From Anoplolepis gracilipes (taxonomy: Eukaryota > Arthropoda > Insecta > Hymenoptera > Formicidae), in contig NC_132975.1 in NCBI RefSeq assembly GCF_047496725.1, forward strand, positions 2,776,501-2,840,500: a DNA stretch of 64,000 nucleotides, given 5' to 3'. Below the pieces are notes generated by a model. It made no database searches, was not told the DNA's origin, and saw nothing but the letters and a program-made list of their open reading frames with translations. Numbering within the stretch: position 1 is the first letter of the stretch; the number at the start of each line of letters is the position of its first letter. Both the position numbers and the translations under genes were made by a program. Shown here piece after piece: positions 11,084 through 23,328 of the stretch.

Positions 11084-12028
11084 CAGGATGTCCCAGAACA
11101 ACCTTCCGTCCGTAAAATGACGTATTTCTGACACAATTCTAAGACAATTTTTCCTTTATCAAAATTTGATTTGAAGCGTAGTTTTTGTGTTATAAGCAAA
11201 AATAGTTAGCAAATCACGCGTCGAGTATAGAAGGCAGGCAGGAGCGGCGCGGCGCACCGCGAGCGCGGGCGCAGCTAACCGTCCGACGGGTGATTACCGC
11301 CGCATGAGTCGCTAACTATTTTATCTTATAGCATAAAATTGTGTTTTAAATAAAATTTTGGTAAAGAAGAAAATGTCTTATAATTACGTCAGGAATACGT
11401 GTTCCTTAAAATAACATTACTTTAATGACCAAAAGTTGTTCCGAATCGCTGGCCGTCGGACGCTGCGATCAGCTGATTGCGACACGCGATGTGTGTATGA
11501 GTGTGTGCGTAAAAGGAAGGAACAGAGTGAGTGAAAGAAAGAGAGAGAGAGAAAGAAATAACCGTCTCCGCGACGGCAACGCTCCTTCGATTGTCATCAA
11601 CATTGTCGTCAACGACTTCAGACTGATCGATATATTGATTTTCCGGCTCAGCTGAGAGACACATCGCGTGTAGCAATCAGCTGATCGCAGCGTCCAACAT
11701 TATTTTAAGGAACACATTCCTGACGTAATTATAAGACATTTTCTTCTTTACCAAAATTTTATTTAAAGCATAATTTTATGCTATAAGATAAAATAGTTAG
11801 CGACTCATGCGGCGGTAATCACTCGTCGAACGGTCAGCTGTGCCCGCGCTCGCGGTGTGCCGCGCCGTTCCTATCTGCCTTCTGTACTCGACGTGTGATT
11901 TGCTAACTATTTTTGCTTATAACTCAAAAACTAAGCTTCAAATCAAATTTTGATAAAGGAAAAATTGTCTTAAAATTGTGTCAGGAATACGTCATTTTAC
12001 GGACGGAAGGTTGTTCTGAGACACCCTG
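11084..12028. mobile_element. TA-flanked palindromic element, CAGGATGTCCC ends
   Basis: Long terminal inverted repeats of about 335 bp (11084-11420 and 11695-12028) start CAGGATGTCCCAGAACAACC and end, as complement, CAGGGTGTCTCAGAACAACC. Both ends abut TA within (TA)n tracts, consistent with a TA target duplication as in Tc1/mariner-type transposition. The centre (11420-11695) has small frames on both strands with no recognised domain. It sits inside another palindromic repeat, so it is the younger insertion. Confidence 0.8.
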
Positions 12029-12049
12029 TATATATATATACAATGGAAA

Positions 12050-12420
12050 AATGATGGATAAAGAAAATCTCGCGAGAGAAACATCAGCACTCTTCGATAT
12101 TAGTCATCTCACGTGCTCTTTATGCGTTCTCGCTTTATCTTTCGGCGATTCTTTGGTATCACGGAGATTATCTACAAAAAATTAAAATCTTATGAAAGGA
12201 AAGTAAAATTTTTATTTCGCATTTTAGTGATTTGAAAATAATTATAATGAATCAATTGGATTTTTACGATTAAAATGGTATCAACTATGATTAATTAAAC
12301 ATATCCTCGATATTATATAAATCATTTTAATAATTTATTTATTAAAAATTATTCAATTTATGTCACGTTTGTTGTCATTTTAATCTCTTATTAATACATT
12401 ATAATTATTTTTGAACATAT
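12050..12420. repeat. Right part of the interrupted palindromic repeat
   Basis: CATCTCACGTGCTCTTTATG and the following GCGTTCTCGCT, then AAATAATTATAATGAATCAA, correspond to the right arm of the 22310-23180 family. Confidence 0.6.
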
Positions 12421-12599
12421 AAAATATATAAATACAAATTTTACATTTTTATGGGGACAATCGTGGCAGATAACATCATGAGATTTCATTTCCAGATTTA
12501 CACGTTTATTAGAAAAAAAATGTTTACAAGGTTCTCTGACGCTAATACAAGAGTTATACATTCGATAAAACTGAAATATAAATAGTATAATAAAGATCA

Positions 12600-12760
12600 T
12601 TAAGATCTGTAGAGGCATTGCTGTGATGCAGGCTTCTCACCGTACGGACTCGGGTTCAAATTCAAGTAAGACGGTGACTTTTTCGTAAAAGGTGTCCGCG
12701 TCGCGCGCACCAGCCGGATACGTTCTAGCACTGCCTGCGTTTAGCATTCCCAAATGGATC
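12600..12760 (+). repeat. Possible tRNA-derived SINE-like sequence
   Basis: GCAGGCTTCTCACCGTACGG followed by ACTCGGGTTCAAATTC looks like the anticodon arm and B box of a tRNA-derived promoter, in a locally GC-richer patch. No full tRNA cloverleaf can be drawn and no second copy is seen in the window. Confidence 0.3.
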
Positions 12761-12769
12761 ATATCTTTT

Positions 12770-13440
12770 GCATTTTTTTTAAATTAAAATTTTCAAAAAT
12801 CATTTAATTTGTGAAAATTAAATACCGCACTAATTTTTTTATAATAATACGCTAGTAATGGTGAAATATATATGTACATCTTTGTCTTTATATAAAAAGT
12901 TTACAACTTTTTATTTATATCGACATATATAAAAGGAAAATGAGCAAAATAAATACCGAATTTATTAGTTTTGCTATACTAATAACATGTCTACATATGT
13001 ACCTCCATTTTCATAAATTTACAATTGTGTGTATTACAATTGTGTGCGTGTGTGTGTGTAAAGTTGATAATTTTATATGAAGATATATAGATATACACAC
13101 GTTATTAGCATACTAATTAACAATATTAGTTAGGTATTCAAGTTATTATATTTATCTTTGACACATTGATATAAACAAAAAGTTGTGCATTTTATATGAG
13201 AATAAAGCTATATGTGTGCACATCGAATTTGCGTATTATTATATTAGTTCGATGTTCAACTTGTAAATTTATTATCTTACATAAAGATTTAATTAATATG
13301 TTTGGTTTGAACCGATTTGCAAACAGATTTATAATCGTAAAAGCACACATGTAAAATTAATCGCGCACCCTAATGGAATTTAAATAATTTGAAATTTTGA
13401 TTTATAAATTATACAACATGAAAAATCGTAGTTTTATATA
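12770..13440. other. Gene-free AT-rich stretch
   Basis: No ORF, inverted repeat or family sequence recognised; only a short (TG)n near 13045. Confidence 0.6.
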
Positions 13441-13442
13441 TA

Positions 13443-13627
13443 ACTCGGTGAGCGAGGAATAGTGACAGATTACAAATAAATGTAAATGTTAGAATCCGTA
13501 TTATAAAATATTTGTAGTAATTAATAAGTAATAGATTTGTTGGAAGAATTTAATGAAGTTGTATAGATTACCATATGGATTGTAACATTTAAATTAGTAA
13601 TCTGTCACTATCCCTCGCTCACCGAGT
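13443..13627. mobile_element. MITE with 31-bp terminal inverted repeats
   Basis: Starts ACTCGGTGAGCGAGGAATAG then TGACAGATTAC (13443-13473) and ends with its near-perfect complement (13597-13627). The core is 123 bp of AT-rich sequence without an ORF. Confidence 0.85.
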
Positions 13628-13914
13628 GATCCTATATATCAAAAAAATAAATTTCAAACATTATATTAAAAAATTTATTTTTTTAATGATCCATCTTCTC
13701 TCAATAATCTGAAAAAACGAACGAAAACAAAAACATAAATCTAGAGTTTCTCATCAGAAATAATTGTTATTTCTCTCTTGCATTACAGAAAATGGTCGAC
13801 TTTTTACATCTACAAACTACAACACCTTTGATATTTTGTCATTATTTAGATAGGATTTTTATCTTAAAATGACGAGAATCTACTGTAGATTAATGGTTCG
13901 ATAAGTCTCGGACA

Positions 13915-15802
13915 TCCTATATTCCAGTTCCAAAATGCATCAGAGACGTGCAAAGTTTTGTCGGTCTTACAAGTTACTTTTGTAAATTTATTTATCAATA
14001 TTCAATGATAGCGCGACCATTAACGAATCTTTTAAGAAATAACGTAGAATTTTGATTCGGAAAAGATGAAGAACACACATTTCAAAGTTTAAAACTAACG
14101 TTAAATAATAAGCCTATTTTAAGATTATATAAAACTGGTGCCGAAACAGAATTGCACACAGACGCTTCAAAATTTGGTTACGGTGCGATTTTAATGCAAA
14201 AAGATTATTCAGATAATGCTTTTCATCCAGTTTACTATGCAAGCGGAAAAACTACTCCAGCAGAAGAAAAATATACTATTTACGAGTTAGAAGTACTCGC
14301 AATCATTAAGTCACTAAAAAAATTCAGAGTATATCTGTTGGATATTCATTTCAAAATTGTTACTGATTGTAAAGCGTTTGCTTTAACGATGAACAAACGA
14401 GATTTATACGTTCGCGTAGGCCGATGGGCTCTCGCATTAGAAGAATATGATTATGAGATTCAACACAGACCAGAACGAAACATGATGCATGTAGACGCAT
14501 TAAGTAGATATCCCCTTCTGGAAATCCTACTAATAAGTAATAATAATGACGGTCTAATCGCTAGATTTAAGAAAGCTCATAGTACAGATCAAGATCTGCA
14601 AAAAATTATCAAGTTAGCAAGACTTAATAAAGTCGATAGTTATATATTAAGAAATGATTGTATCGTGATAAAAACGGCGAATTATTGTTAGTAGTGCCTA
14701 AGATATTACAAACTTCCATAGTTAGACAGGCGCATGAGCAAGGTCACTTTGATATTAATAAGACAGAGCTGCTTGTACAAAGAGACTACTGGTTTAAGAA
14801 TATACGATCAAAAGTTGAAAAAGTCATAATGAGTTGTGTAAGTTGTATTCTAGCAGAACAAAAATAAGGCAAACAGGAAGGATTTTTAAATGTAATTGAT
14901 AAAGGAGATATTCTGTTACATACTTATCATGTCGATCACTTAGGTCCAATGCCGAGCACAAAAAAGAATTACCGTCATATTTTTGTCGTGATTGACGCGT
15001 TTAGCAAGTTTGTGTGGCTATATGCTACAAAATCGACTGATACTGCCGAGATGCTTGATCGCTTGCGTAAACAATCAAGTATATTTGGAAACCCGCATAG
15101 AATTATATCAGATCGCGGCACGGCATTCACGTCCAATGCGTTTAAAGAATATTGACTGACGAAAAAGTCCAGCATTGCCTTGTTACTACAGGAATACCCA
15201 GAGGTAATGGACAATTCGAAAGGGTAAATCGTATCCTTATACCTCTTTTAACAAAGTTATCAGCTCCAAAACCAGAAGAGTGGTTTAAATTTCTTGATAC
15301 TGCTCAGAAATTTTTGAATGCTACATCACATAGGAACACAGGTCGGACACCGTTCCAATTAATGTTCGGTACTCACATGCGTTTAAAAGAAGATTCACAA
15401 ATTTGCGAAATAATTGAAAAAGAATGGACGCAAATGTTTGAAGAAGAACGTGATGATATCAGACAAGAAGCTAAAAAAAAAATTGCTGCGATTCAAAAAG
15501 AAAATTTAAGAGGTTTTAACAAAAAGCGGAAAACCGCGTTAAAATACAAGGATGGAGATCTCGTTGCGATTAAACGGACTCAATTTGGTCCAGGGCTTAA
15601 ATTTCGTAGTAAATTTTTAGGTCCGTATCGTGTAAGTAAAGTAAAGCGTAATAATCGTTATGCTGTTGTAAAAGTAGGCGAACATGAAGGTCCGCAAGAA
15701 ACATCTACATCAGCCGATTATATGAAGTCTTGGTTGCAGTTCGATAATACAGAAGAAATGGAAAGCGAAGATGAAGAGGAAATCGAGAAAAATCATGATT
15801 AG
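13915..15802 (+). pseudogene. Gypsy-type pol remnant: end of RT, RNase H, integrase
   Basis: The reading starts within the reverse transcriptase thumb region (VQSFVGLTSYFCKF, from about 13940), with a stop near 14054. RNase H follows, with HTDAS and YTIYELEVLAI motifs (14152-14520). The integrase zinc-binding region is at 14658-14870 (H-x3-H before C-x2-C). The catalytic core has VVIDAFSKF (about 14985), IISDRGTAF (about 15107) and, after a frame change, a Glu in GNGQFERVNR (about 15205). A basic C-terminal domain ends at 15802. Lesions seen are the early stop, a frame change near 14665, a stop at 14865-14867 and a frame change near 15150. The 5' part (LTR, gag, protease, most of RT) is missing, so the element is dead. 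Confidence 0.9.
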
Positions 15803-15846
15803 TGACGCGAACATTCGAGGGCGAATGTCTTGCAGGATGGCCGAAA

Positions 15847-16247
15847 TGTAGGATTAAAAACGCATTATTTAACATACTGCATTCCTCAGAGCACTGTTAT
15901 TAGAAAATAAGTTTTATGTGCACGCGTGCGACGTTGCAGGCGATAGCGGCTAGATCATACGACATGAGTATCTAGCATTGTTTGTAACAGAAAAGTATCG
16001 GTTCACCGTTGCGTCATTAGCGGCTAGATCATACGGTGCGAGTATCTAGCAATGTTTATAACAGATTAAAATATTGAGAAAGCACGATGAATCATTAGTA
16101 TAAGATATTGAGAGAGCACGATGAATCAATGCAGTCTCAGGACAGTCTGTATCCAGTCGTCATTCTGTGCGTACACCATTATATTATACTCTATATCCTC
16201 AATAAATCCTTTTCTTAGTTAATAACATCTTTCTGTCCCCCATATCC

Positions 16248-16251
<4 letters not shown>
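15847..16251 (+). mobile_element. 3' LTR of the truncated gypsy element
   Basis: The purine-rich GGATGGCCGAAA precedes TGTAGGATT at 15847; the unit ends ATATCCCACA at 16251. It contains two internal direct repeats, AGCGGCTAGATCATACG (about 15946 and 16019) and GAGCACGATGAATCA (16081-16135), and an AATAAA signal near 16201. Placement directly after the integrase end supports the call. Confidence 0.75.

Positions 16252-16290
<39 letters not shown>
16251..16290. repeat. (TA)n microsatellite
   Basis: Twenty TA units directly after the LTR end. Confidence 0.95.
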
Positions 16291-16296
<6 letters not shown>

Positions 16297-17823
16297 CATT
16301 GAATCCACTGGTCGCTACTATGGTGTAATAGGTTCTCACATGTATTCCTTATTCGATTTTCTTCTCTTCTGCTTTCCTATTCTTTTCGATCTTCTTATTA
16401 TCTTCCTCTTTGCGTTAGACTTGAAGCTAAAAGTGCTTTAGAAAACGTTCCATAATAATAAAAATAAAATGCATAAAAATAAAATTTAAACTAAAACATT
16501 CATGAAAACAAAATTTAAATTAAAAATAAAAGTAAATAAAAAAAAATTATTTAAATAATTCCTAACTGTTCTAAAATTATTTAATTTAAGAAAAAACAAA
16601 ATATGTATTTAAGAAAAAAAATTATTTATTTTAAATAAAAAAATTAAACGCTTTCACTACTTTTACCTATATTCTCGCTCCTTAGTGTGGTGGTCTCGCG
16701 TCGCCGTTTCAGTTTTCCTGTTATCTAAAGATGTACATAAAAAGTTATCACGACGTTAATATTACAAATAATTAGAAGGAGTAAGGTATTAAGAAGCATT
16801 AAAATATCATAATTTTTAGTCAAAACGAGACAAACACGCGTCCAACTTTATCTTTCTTTCTAAGGATTCCAAAACTCTTCGAGGAAAATTTTATTCGAAA
16901 TATATAATACATGTGACACATACTACACTATATCCAGTAAACTTTTTCTCGGAGAGGACGTTTTGAAACTTAGTCTAAATAAATAGAGACAGAACATATT
17001 TAAGTCTCATTTAAAGTCAAAATAACGTTGTGCTATCGGGCCTAAAAAATAAAGTTAAAGTTATTACATACTATGTCTAATTGTTCAAAGATTCTTCATC
17101 CGTGCTTTTTTCGGCCAACTGCTCATCGGTCGTCATTCCACAGGTCCCGTCGGTCTCATTGATTCCTTGCGTCCGCGCCGTTGCCGCGCTCAACAGTATT
17201 CATGATCTGCTCCTGTGTCTCTCCTTGGACATCCTCGTCAGAGTCTTCCGCATTTGAAATTCAAAGCGCGTTGGTTTCTCGCAATATTTATTTTGGCACG
17301 CACCATCTAAGAAGTCAAACATATACTTTATAGTAATTTAAAATACATTGCAAAATTATATACATATAATATATATCGAGAGAGAGAGAGAGAGAATATT
17401 TAATTGATACATTTAATTCAACTTAAATAATCTTCAATACACAACAGAGAGTTTTCAAAAGTTTTTTGTTCACTTTAAAAAACTATAAAATTCTCATACA
17501 TATTATCAATATATGCTAAATTGTTTACAACTTTTTATTATAATGCACAATAATTAATTTTTTCAAATATACATTTTTCTCTCTTTTATTATAACTTTAA
17601 TTTTTATTTAATATCTACAATATTTGTGAATAAACTAACTTTTCAAAAATTAAATAGTAAATTAAATATTATAATACCTTTTAAAATTGTAATATGTGCC
17701 TTTTCTTCGTAATTATAATTGCCCTCTTCACTGCTTCCGTTTAAATTTTACATATGTTGTACATTCTTAAGTTTTTGACTTTTTGTCTTTATTTTTGTAT
17801 TTGTTCTTTCTCTTTGTTTATTG
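16291..17823. other. Gene-free stretch with a possible coding remnant
   Basis: Mostly AT-rich and without structure. At 17085-17310 the minus strand has an unusually balanced composition and can be read, with frame changes, as an acidic tail (for example SDEDVQGETQEQIMNTV) preceded by a Cys-containing piece. It may be the 3' end of a decayed gene or transposase, but I do not recognise it. Confidence 0.4.
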
Positions 17824-20800
17824 TTATTTTGTTTTGTATATCTTGACATATATCTTGACCCTTAACATAAAATCCAACATTTCAATTCTATGTGAGTAAC
17901 ATTCGTTGTTCTCATCGAACCAATCTTTATTAACACGTTGAACATGTTCTATGCAATTTTCAAGAAGCCTTTTCTTTATATTTTTTAAATGCCAATACTT
18001 CTTGTAATATGAATTTAATGCTTCAAGTTGAAGAGCAATAATATTTGAGAATGTATCCGTTGGTCTTGATAGCCATTCAACTTCAGGTTCATCTTCGTCT
18101 TCGTGTTTATATTCACGTAACTGAATATAGATTTCATTATTGTTTAATCCTTCCATCAGTGTTTTTAAATTTGTTTCACGGCAACTCTCGCATTTAGTAT
18201 TATCGTAGCCGTGGCGAGCAACATATCCTGCGAAATATGCAATAGCGTTTTCTTCATATGTTCCTGAATTGTTCTTGTCAATCATATTTATTATGTTGTC
18301 GGAATAGTTTTGTTCTGAATATTTAGTAAATTTTTCAAAATGTCACAATGGCATTATCGTTGTCGTCGTCATCCATTTCAATTGAAAAAGTTAGTTCGTC
18401 TTGTAATAAAATATTATTAGCTTCCATTTCACTATTAACTACCGATGTACTTTCTGTTAAAGAAGATGTTTCTGGACAAATTGTGTTGCCTCTATCGCTT
18501 CCGTAAATACGCTCACTTGCTAAAATATGGCGTAACGTTAATTGTACCATCCTCGCGGTAGGATTGCGATTGAATCCTCCGCGTCCTCTAATTTTTCCGA
18601 ATGTATGTTCTACGGAATCCTGGTTACAATGCAATGGCGAGCTTAACGTCTGGATAGTATTGTTTGATGGAATGATACGTTGATAAAACTGCTCGCACAG
18701 TCATAACCATTCCATCAAAGCACGGAGGTCTTGACATCTTGTTAGAGGAAGTACTCCACTTTGAACACCATTCAATGAACGATGTTAATAATTCTTCGAC
18801 CATTATGTTATCTTCTGATATCGTTCCTTTTCTCCTTTCCAATTACTAAAACGATATACGTTCATAGCATCTATTACTTTATTCATTTTATTTACAAAAT
18901 CTGCAGATGCTTTCCATGAAGTACTTTTCAATACGTTATTTTGGCCTGCTGTCGATATTGATGCAGCGAATTTTGCACTTAACATTTGAAAAGCCCTTTT
19001 CACATTCATGGTTTCAAAGTTGTTTGGATAAAAGTGCGCGTAGGTAATGTGGCCCAATAAATTAGAAGTACTTAATTTTCTGTCAAATTCCCACGTTGCA
19101 TATAAGTAAAAAGACATAATTATTTCTCCGTTTATGTAAATATACTTATGCGATCTTATTTGGCAAATCAATCGCTTGATAAGATGAGGCCAATCGAAAG
19201 AAGCATTATAAGTTTCACTGTTTAATGAGAAAAATGGCTCATCTGGTGAAATATTCCAATTATTGAAAGCTTTCCTGTTTGGTCCACCTTGATCGCATGT
19301 AATCAATTTTACATTTGCCCGTACATGTTTTAATTTTTCTAATTATATTTCGGTGAGTTGCACAATCTCCTTATGTGTTGAATTTTTTCCTGTTAAAAAG
19401 TATGCTACTAATTGGCGTCAAAGATTTTCTGCATTAATACTGTCAAGGCAAAATAGTAAAATATTTTCCGCTGGTTCATTGTTTCGTCTTAGGGGTCCAA
19501 AATCTATTAATCCTTCAATGAGATCATATTTCCGACTATATTCTTCAAATTTTTTTATTGACATCTCATCAAATTTCAAACAACAAACTGAGAAGATGGT
19601 AGTTTAGACAAATTTTCTTGAATTTTGGAAAATATTTCCTCGCAAAATCCTGGTCGAATTTCTGTTTCAGAAATCCAATTTCTTACAGAAAATACTAATG
19701 GAAGATTTAATCCAGCCTTTCTCATCCGTGAATATCCACTTGCTGAATAAAAAAACATTTGTTTTGCAAGATTTTTTTCTTTTTTTGTATCGTGTGACCT
19801 TCCTTTGTGTAGTTGAAGTTTTATCATTGTTCTTGCAAGTGGCTTTTTACACTTCTTTCCATCCAAAAATTCATTAATACTATGTTTGCAAACATTCTTT
19901 CTTTTTCGAATTTTAGCACTGTGACGTTGTAACATAGCATTGATAGTTTTTTGTTTTTTTCTTCCTTGCTCAAGAAACTTTTTTAATTTTAAATTCTCTT
20001 TCTTTAATTTTTCGATTTCATCCATTTTATCTTCCTTATACATTTGTTGATGGGTTAACTTCTTTTGCACGTTTTCTTTTCGCTTCTTTTGTACATTTGT
20101 TGTTATTTTCACTTCTTTTTAAGTATTGTCAACAAATAATGGACATTGATTTTCTGTATTGAGCCATTCCTCGTCGTCTGATAAGTTTGTTCCAAAATTG
20201 CAAAAAAACTTCTTTCCCAGAAGGATAACATTTTTTATTTATCATTGTTGCTATTGCGACTTCATTGCTTCTGGTAGTTTCTGCAATGTCTTGAAAGTCG
20301 GTGTGATCGACTTCCATCGGAGTGCAATCTCGATTCTCTAATTGTGAGAGATCAACAACATTGTCCTGTATATTTTCTTCAACAATTCTTGCTTCTTCTG
20401 CAATACTTGTATTATTGTCTTCGACGGAGATGACAGATAAATTTTCAATATTCGTTGGGATCCATGATATGGGATTTCTTCTAAGATGTAACTTTTTATG
20501 GCTAATAAAATCTTCTTTATTATTAAAATAATCCGCACATAATCCTGCTTTCTGAATTGATGCCGAGGACCATTTGAGCAACTTTTCATTACCTGTTTTA
20601 ATATTTTATTTAAACATTACTGAATGTACAACTCAGTGTACACTGGAGAAAACATAACGCATTTACAATTACATTGCGTAAATGACATTAAGGAGACTAA
20701 TAGACAATCGTAAATTATGATAAAAACATGTTTATAAATGAACAATTTACAAATAAAAAAATGTGTCCTTTTAACTAATTTATTTTATAATATAAATAAA

Positions 20801-20829
20801 AAAAAATAATATGGACATGTATATTTATA

Positions 20830-20960
20830 AAGTGAAATTTTTCGATTAAACTAATAATACTATTAGAAAGAGCAGGAAAAAATATATCAATTTATATGCA
20901 TATTTTTGTAACTTTACGCATTTAAGCATAATAATGACGAGGAATTTCGTGGACATTCCC
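20830..20960 (-). repeat. Dispersed repeat, copy 1 (also at 25300-25440)
   Basis: The complement contains ATATTTTTTCCTGCTCTTTC and TAAATGCGTAAAG, matching 25300-25440 (GATTTTTTCCTGCTCTTTTT, AAATATGTAAAG) at moderate identity. It lies in the intron of the P-like remnant. Confidence 0.6.
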
Positions 20961-21012
20961 ATAAATAGATAAAACGTCCAAAACAAATATATAATATATA
21001 TATAATATAGGT

Positions 21013-21208
21013 ATATTTTTTAAAATATTAGATGGTCAGCTGTTTAATAATAATAATCGAAAATTGGAATGTTGTTATAAACCGTAAAAAGAAGTTCGAA
21101 GCGGCTTGGTATAAAAAAGACATCTTCCTAGCAAGGTGCCGATCTCGAATTATTAATAATTATTTGATTATTAATTATTATTAATTGTTATAATAATTAT
21201 TCTAATTA

Positions 21209-21252
<44 letters not shown>

Positions 21253-21320
21253 GATTATTATTCGATTATTAATTATTATAAAATGGCTGGTCATCTACTG
21301 CACCTAATATTTTAAAAATA
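21013..21320. mobile_element. Short inverted-repeat element inside the P-like intron
   Basis: TATTTTTTAAAATATTAG at the left pairs with CTAATATTTTAAAAATA at the right. It encloses an (ATT)n tract (about 21208-21252) and AT-rich filler. Confidence 0.6.
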
Positions 21321-22309
21321 TATTTAGAAAGTTTCCTCTAACAAACTATAAAAAGCTGATTAAAATCCGAGACATCATACAACCTGTCCTTATTTATAGT
21401 ACAACACACAATTATATGTACAATTATATTTAAATCCTACACGGTACTACTACAAAAATTCGAAATAAAAATAATATTTTTTACAAAGTTATATTGTTTA
21501 TTATTTTGTTACTATTAAAAAGTTTAAATTATTAGATATAATCACTTGAAATTTTTAAGACTTATTAACCATTTTTTTATTTTAAAAATAAAATTCAGTG
21601 TTATTTATTTATTGTTAATAATATTTATTTATTGTTATTTTGGTATTTTAGAGATTTTTTACTTACCGCCGTTTCTTATCCAAATGTCAAATCTTTCATC
21701 AGTCTTTCGTGGAAAACGAAACAGTTTACAATTATCTGATTTCACATTAGTACAGTTTTTATATACACATCTGTTGAATACCGTCATGTTTTTTACACTA
21801 TCACTATCCATTTTGATTCACGAAAAATATCTGAAACAATCAGAAACAAATCGCCTCTCCCCGGCCGCAAGCAGAAAAACGCAGAGAAAAAAATCTCTGC
21901 GAATTTCTACTAATCTCGTGACTTTTCTCACAGTTCTTGGTGAGCCCACAACACGTGTAAAAAATTCACGTTCTAAGAATATTTTCCAGTAACTGCAAAA
22001 AAACGCAAGATACTAAGAATCGCAAAATTAAAGCCCAGCAGCTCTGAGACAGCCAATGTATGCTTTACACGCCGATCGCGATGAACGCATATGCATGAGC
22101 AAGCACTCATCGAGCGGTTGAGCGAAAAACAAGCGACAAATGAAATATATGAAACAGATTTCCGCGTTTCATATATTTCAGAGTTAATTCCCGCTTTCAA
22201 CTATCCTATTCAAATATATTCTAATCTATTAGGAACATTTATTGTATAACTATTTAAATGTATTTAACACGATATTTTGAAGAAATATAGAATGATTAAA
22301 ATTTTACAT

Positions 22310-23180
22310 ATTAATTACAAATAATCCGATTTATGCCACGTTTGGTGTCATTTTAAACAGAAAAATCTCATTAATCCATAAAAATTATTTTTAAATCGAT
22401 AAAATATGAAATAAAAGTTTTAGTTTTTATAGTATTCGATTTTAGATAAGGGAGCTCTTTAAAAATCTTCGCTGCTGGAGAATCGTCGAAAGCGAAAGCG
22501 AGAACGAGTAAGGAGCAAGAGAGATGGCCAACATCAAAGAGAGTTCCGAAGTCTCGCTCGCGAATCTTTCTTTATCTCTTGTGTTCATATCGTATTTCAT
22601 CTTACCACAGAAAATAAAACCTTTAAATTTTGCATTTTATCGATTCGAAAATAATTGCAATGGATTAATGAGTTTTTTACGATTAAAATAAGACCAAACA
22701 GGACATAAATCGGATAATTTTCAGTTAAATTATTAATTAAAATATCGATTATAGAATAATTAAAAATTATCCGATTTATGTCGTGTTTGGTCTTATTTTA
22801 ATCGCAAAAATCTCTTTAATCCATTGCAATTATTTTTGGATCGATAAAATGCAAAATGTAAAAGTTTTATTTTCTGCGGAAAGATGAAATATTATACGAA
22901 ACAGGAACTAAAGGAAGACTCGCGAAGGAGACGTTCGGAACTCTCTTTGATGTCGGTTATCTCGCTTGCTCCTTACTCGTTCTCGCTCTCGCTTTTGGCG
23001 ACTCTCCAGCATCGAAGATTTTTAAAGAGCTCCCTTATCTAAAATCGAATAATATAAAAACTAAAACTTTTATTTCATATTTTATCGATTTAAAAATAAT
23101 TGTTATGAATTAATTAGATTTTTGTGATTAAAATGACATCAAACATGATATAAATCAGATAATTTTGACTAAGATAAGTA
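22310..23180. repeat. 870-bp palindrome, multi-level
   Basis: The sequence is its own reverse complement around about 22745. AAGGGAGCTCTTTAAAAATC at 22449 pairs with GATTTTTAAAGAGCTCCCTT at 23018. TCCGATTTATGTCGTGTTTG at 22769 pairs with CAAACAGGACATAAATCGGA at 22695. Sub-blocks of type AATCCATTGCAATTATTTTTGG recur several times. Diverged copies lie at 4380-4600 and 10745-12420. No ORF is found. Confidence 0.88.
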
Positions 23181-23328
23181 AAAAAATTTATTTAATTGAA
23201 TAAATTATTCGAACAAAATGTGTCATGTTTGATTTCACTTTAATCACAAAAATCTCATTAATTCTGAAGTTGTATATTCAATAAGATACAAAAAGATATT
23301 AAAAAATTTTTAGTTTTTGTTTATATAT

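Larger units (their letters stand above)
17824..21811 (-). pseudogene. P-element/THAP9-like transposase, broken
   Basis: A two-exon minus-strand transposase remnant. Exon 1 (21811-21667) encodes an N-terminal THAP half with C-x4-C, LFRFPRK and a Trp, ending in a GTAAGT donor. Exon 2 starts at 20592 after CAG and keeps phase. It continues the THAP domain (GLCADYF, where the family's zinc-binding His is Tyr) up to NPISWIPT. Next come a basic coiled-coil region (20112-19900) and the P-type transposase core with KFDEMSIKKF (about 19570), ITCDQGGPNRK (about 19303) and a HCNQDSVEHTFG block (about 18632). A C-terminal AYFAGYVARHG with C-x2-C follows (about 18245). Lesions are a frame slip in a T7 run near 20205, a stop near 20120, a frame change near 19577, stops near 19417 and 19340, and frame changes near 18840, 18632 and 18345. 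The intron is 1074 bp and holds a MITE. Confidence 0.88.

Noticed and set aside
12600..12680. Possible tRNA gene
   Set aside because: A B-box-like GGGTTCAAATTC is present but acceptor, D and T stems do not pair; kept only as a weak SINE-like feature.
21546..21992. 148-codon plus-strand ORF
   Set aside because: Antisense to the THAP first exon of the P-like element, which has a proper splice donor and zinc-finger pattern.
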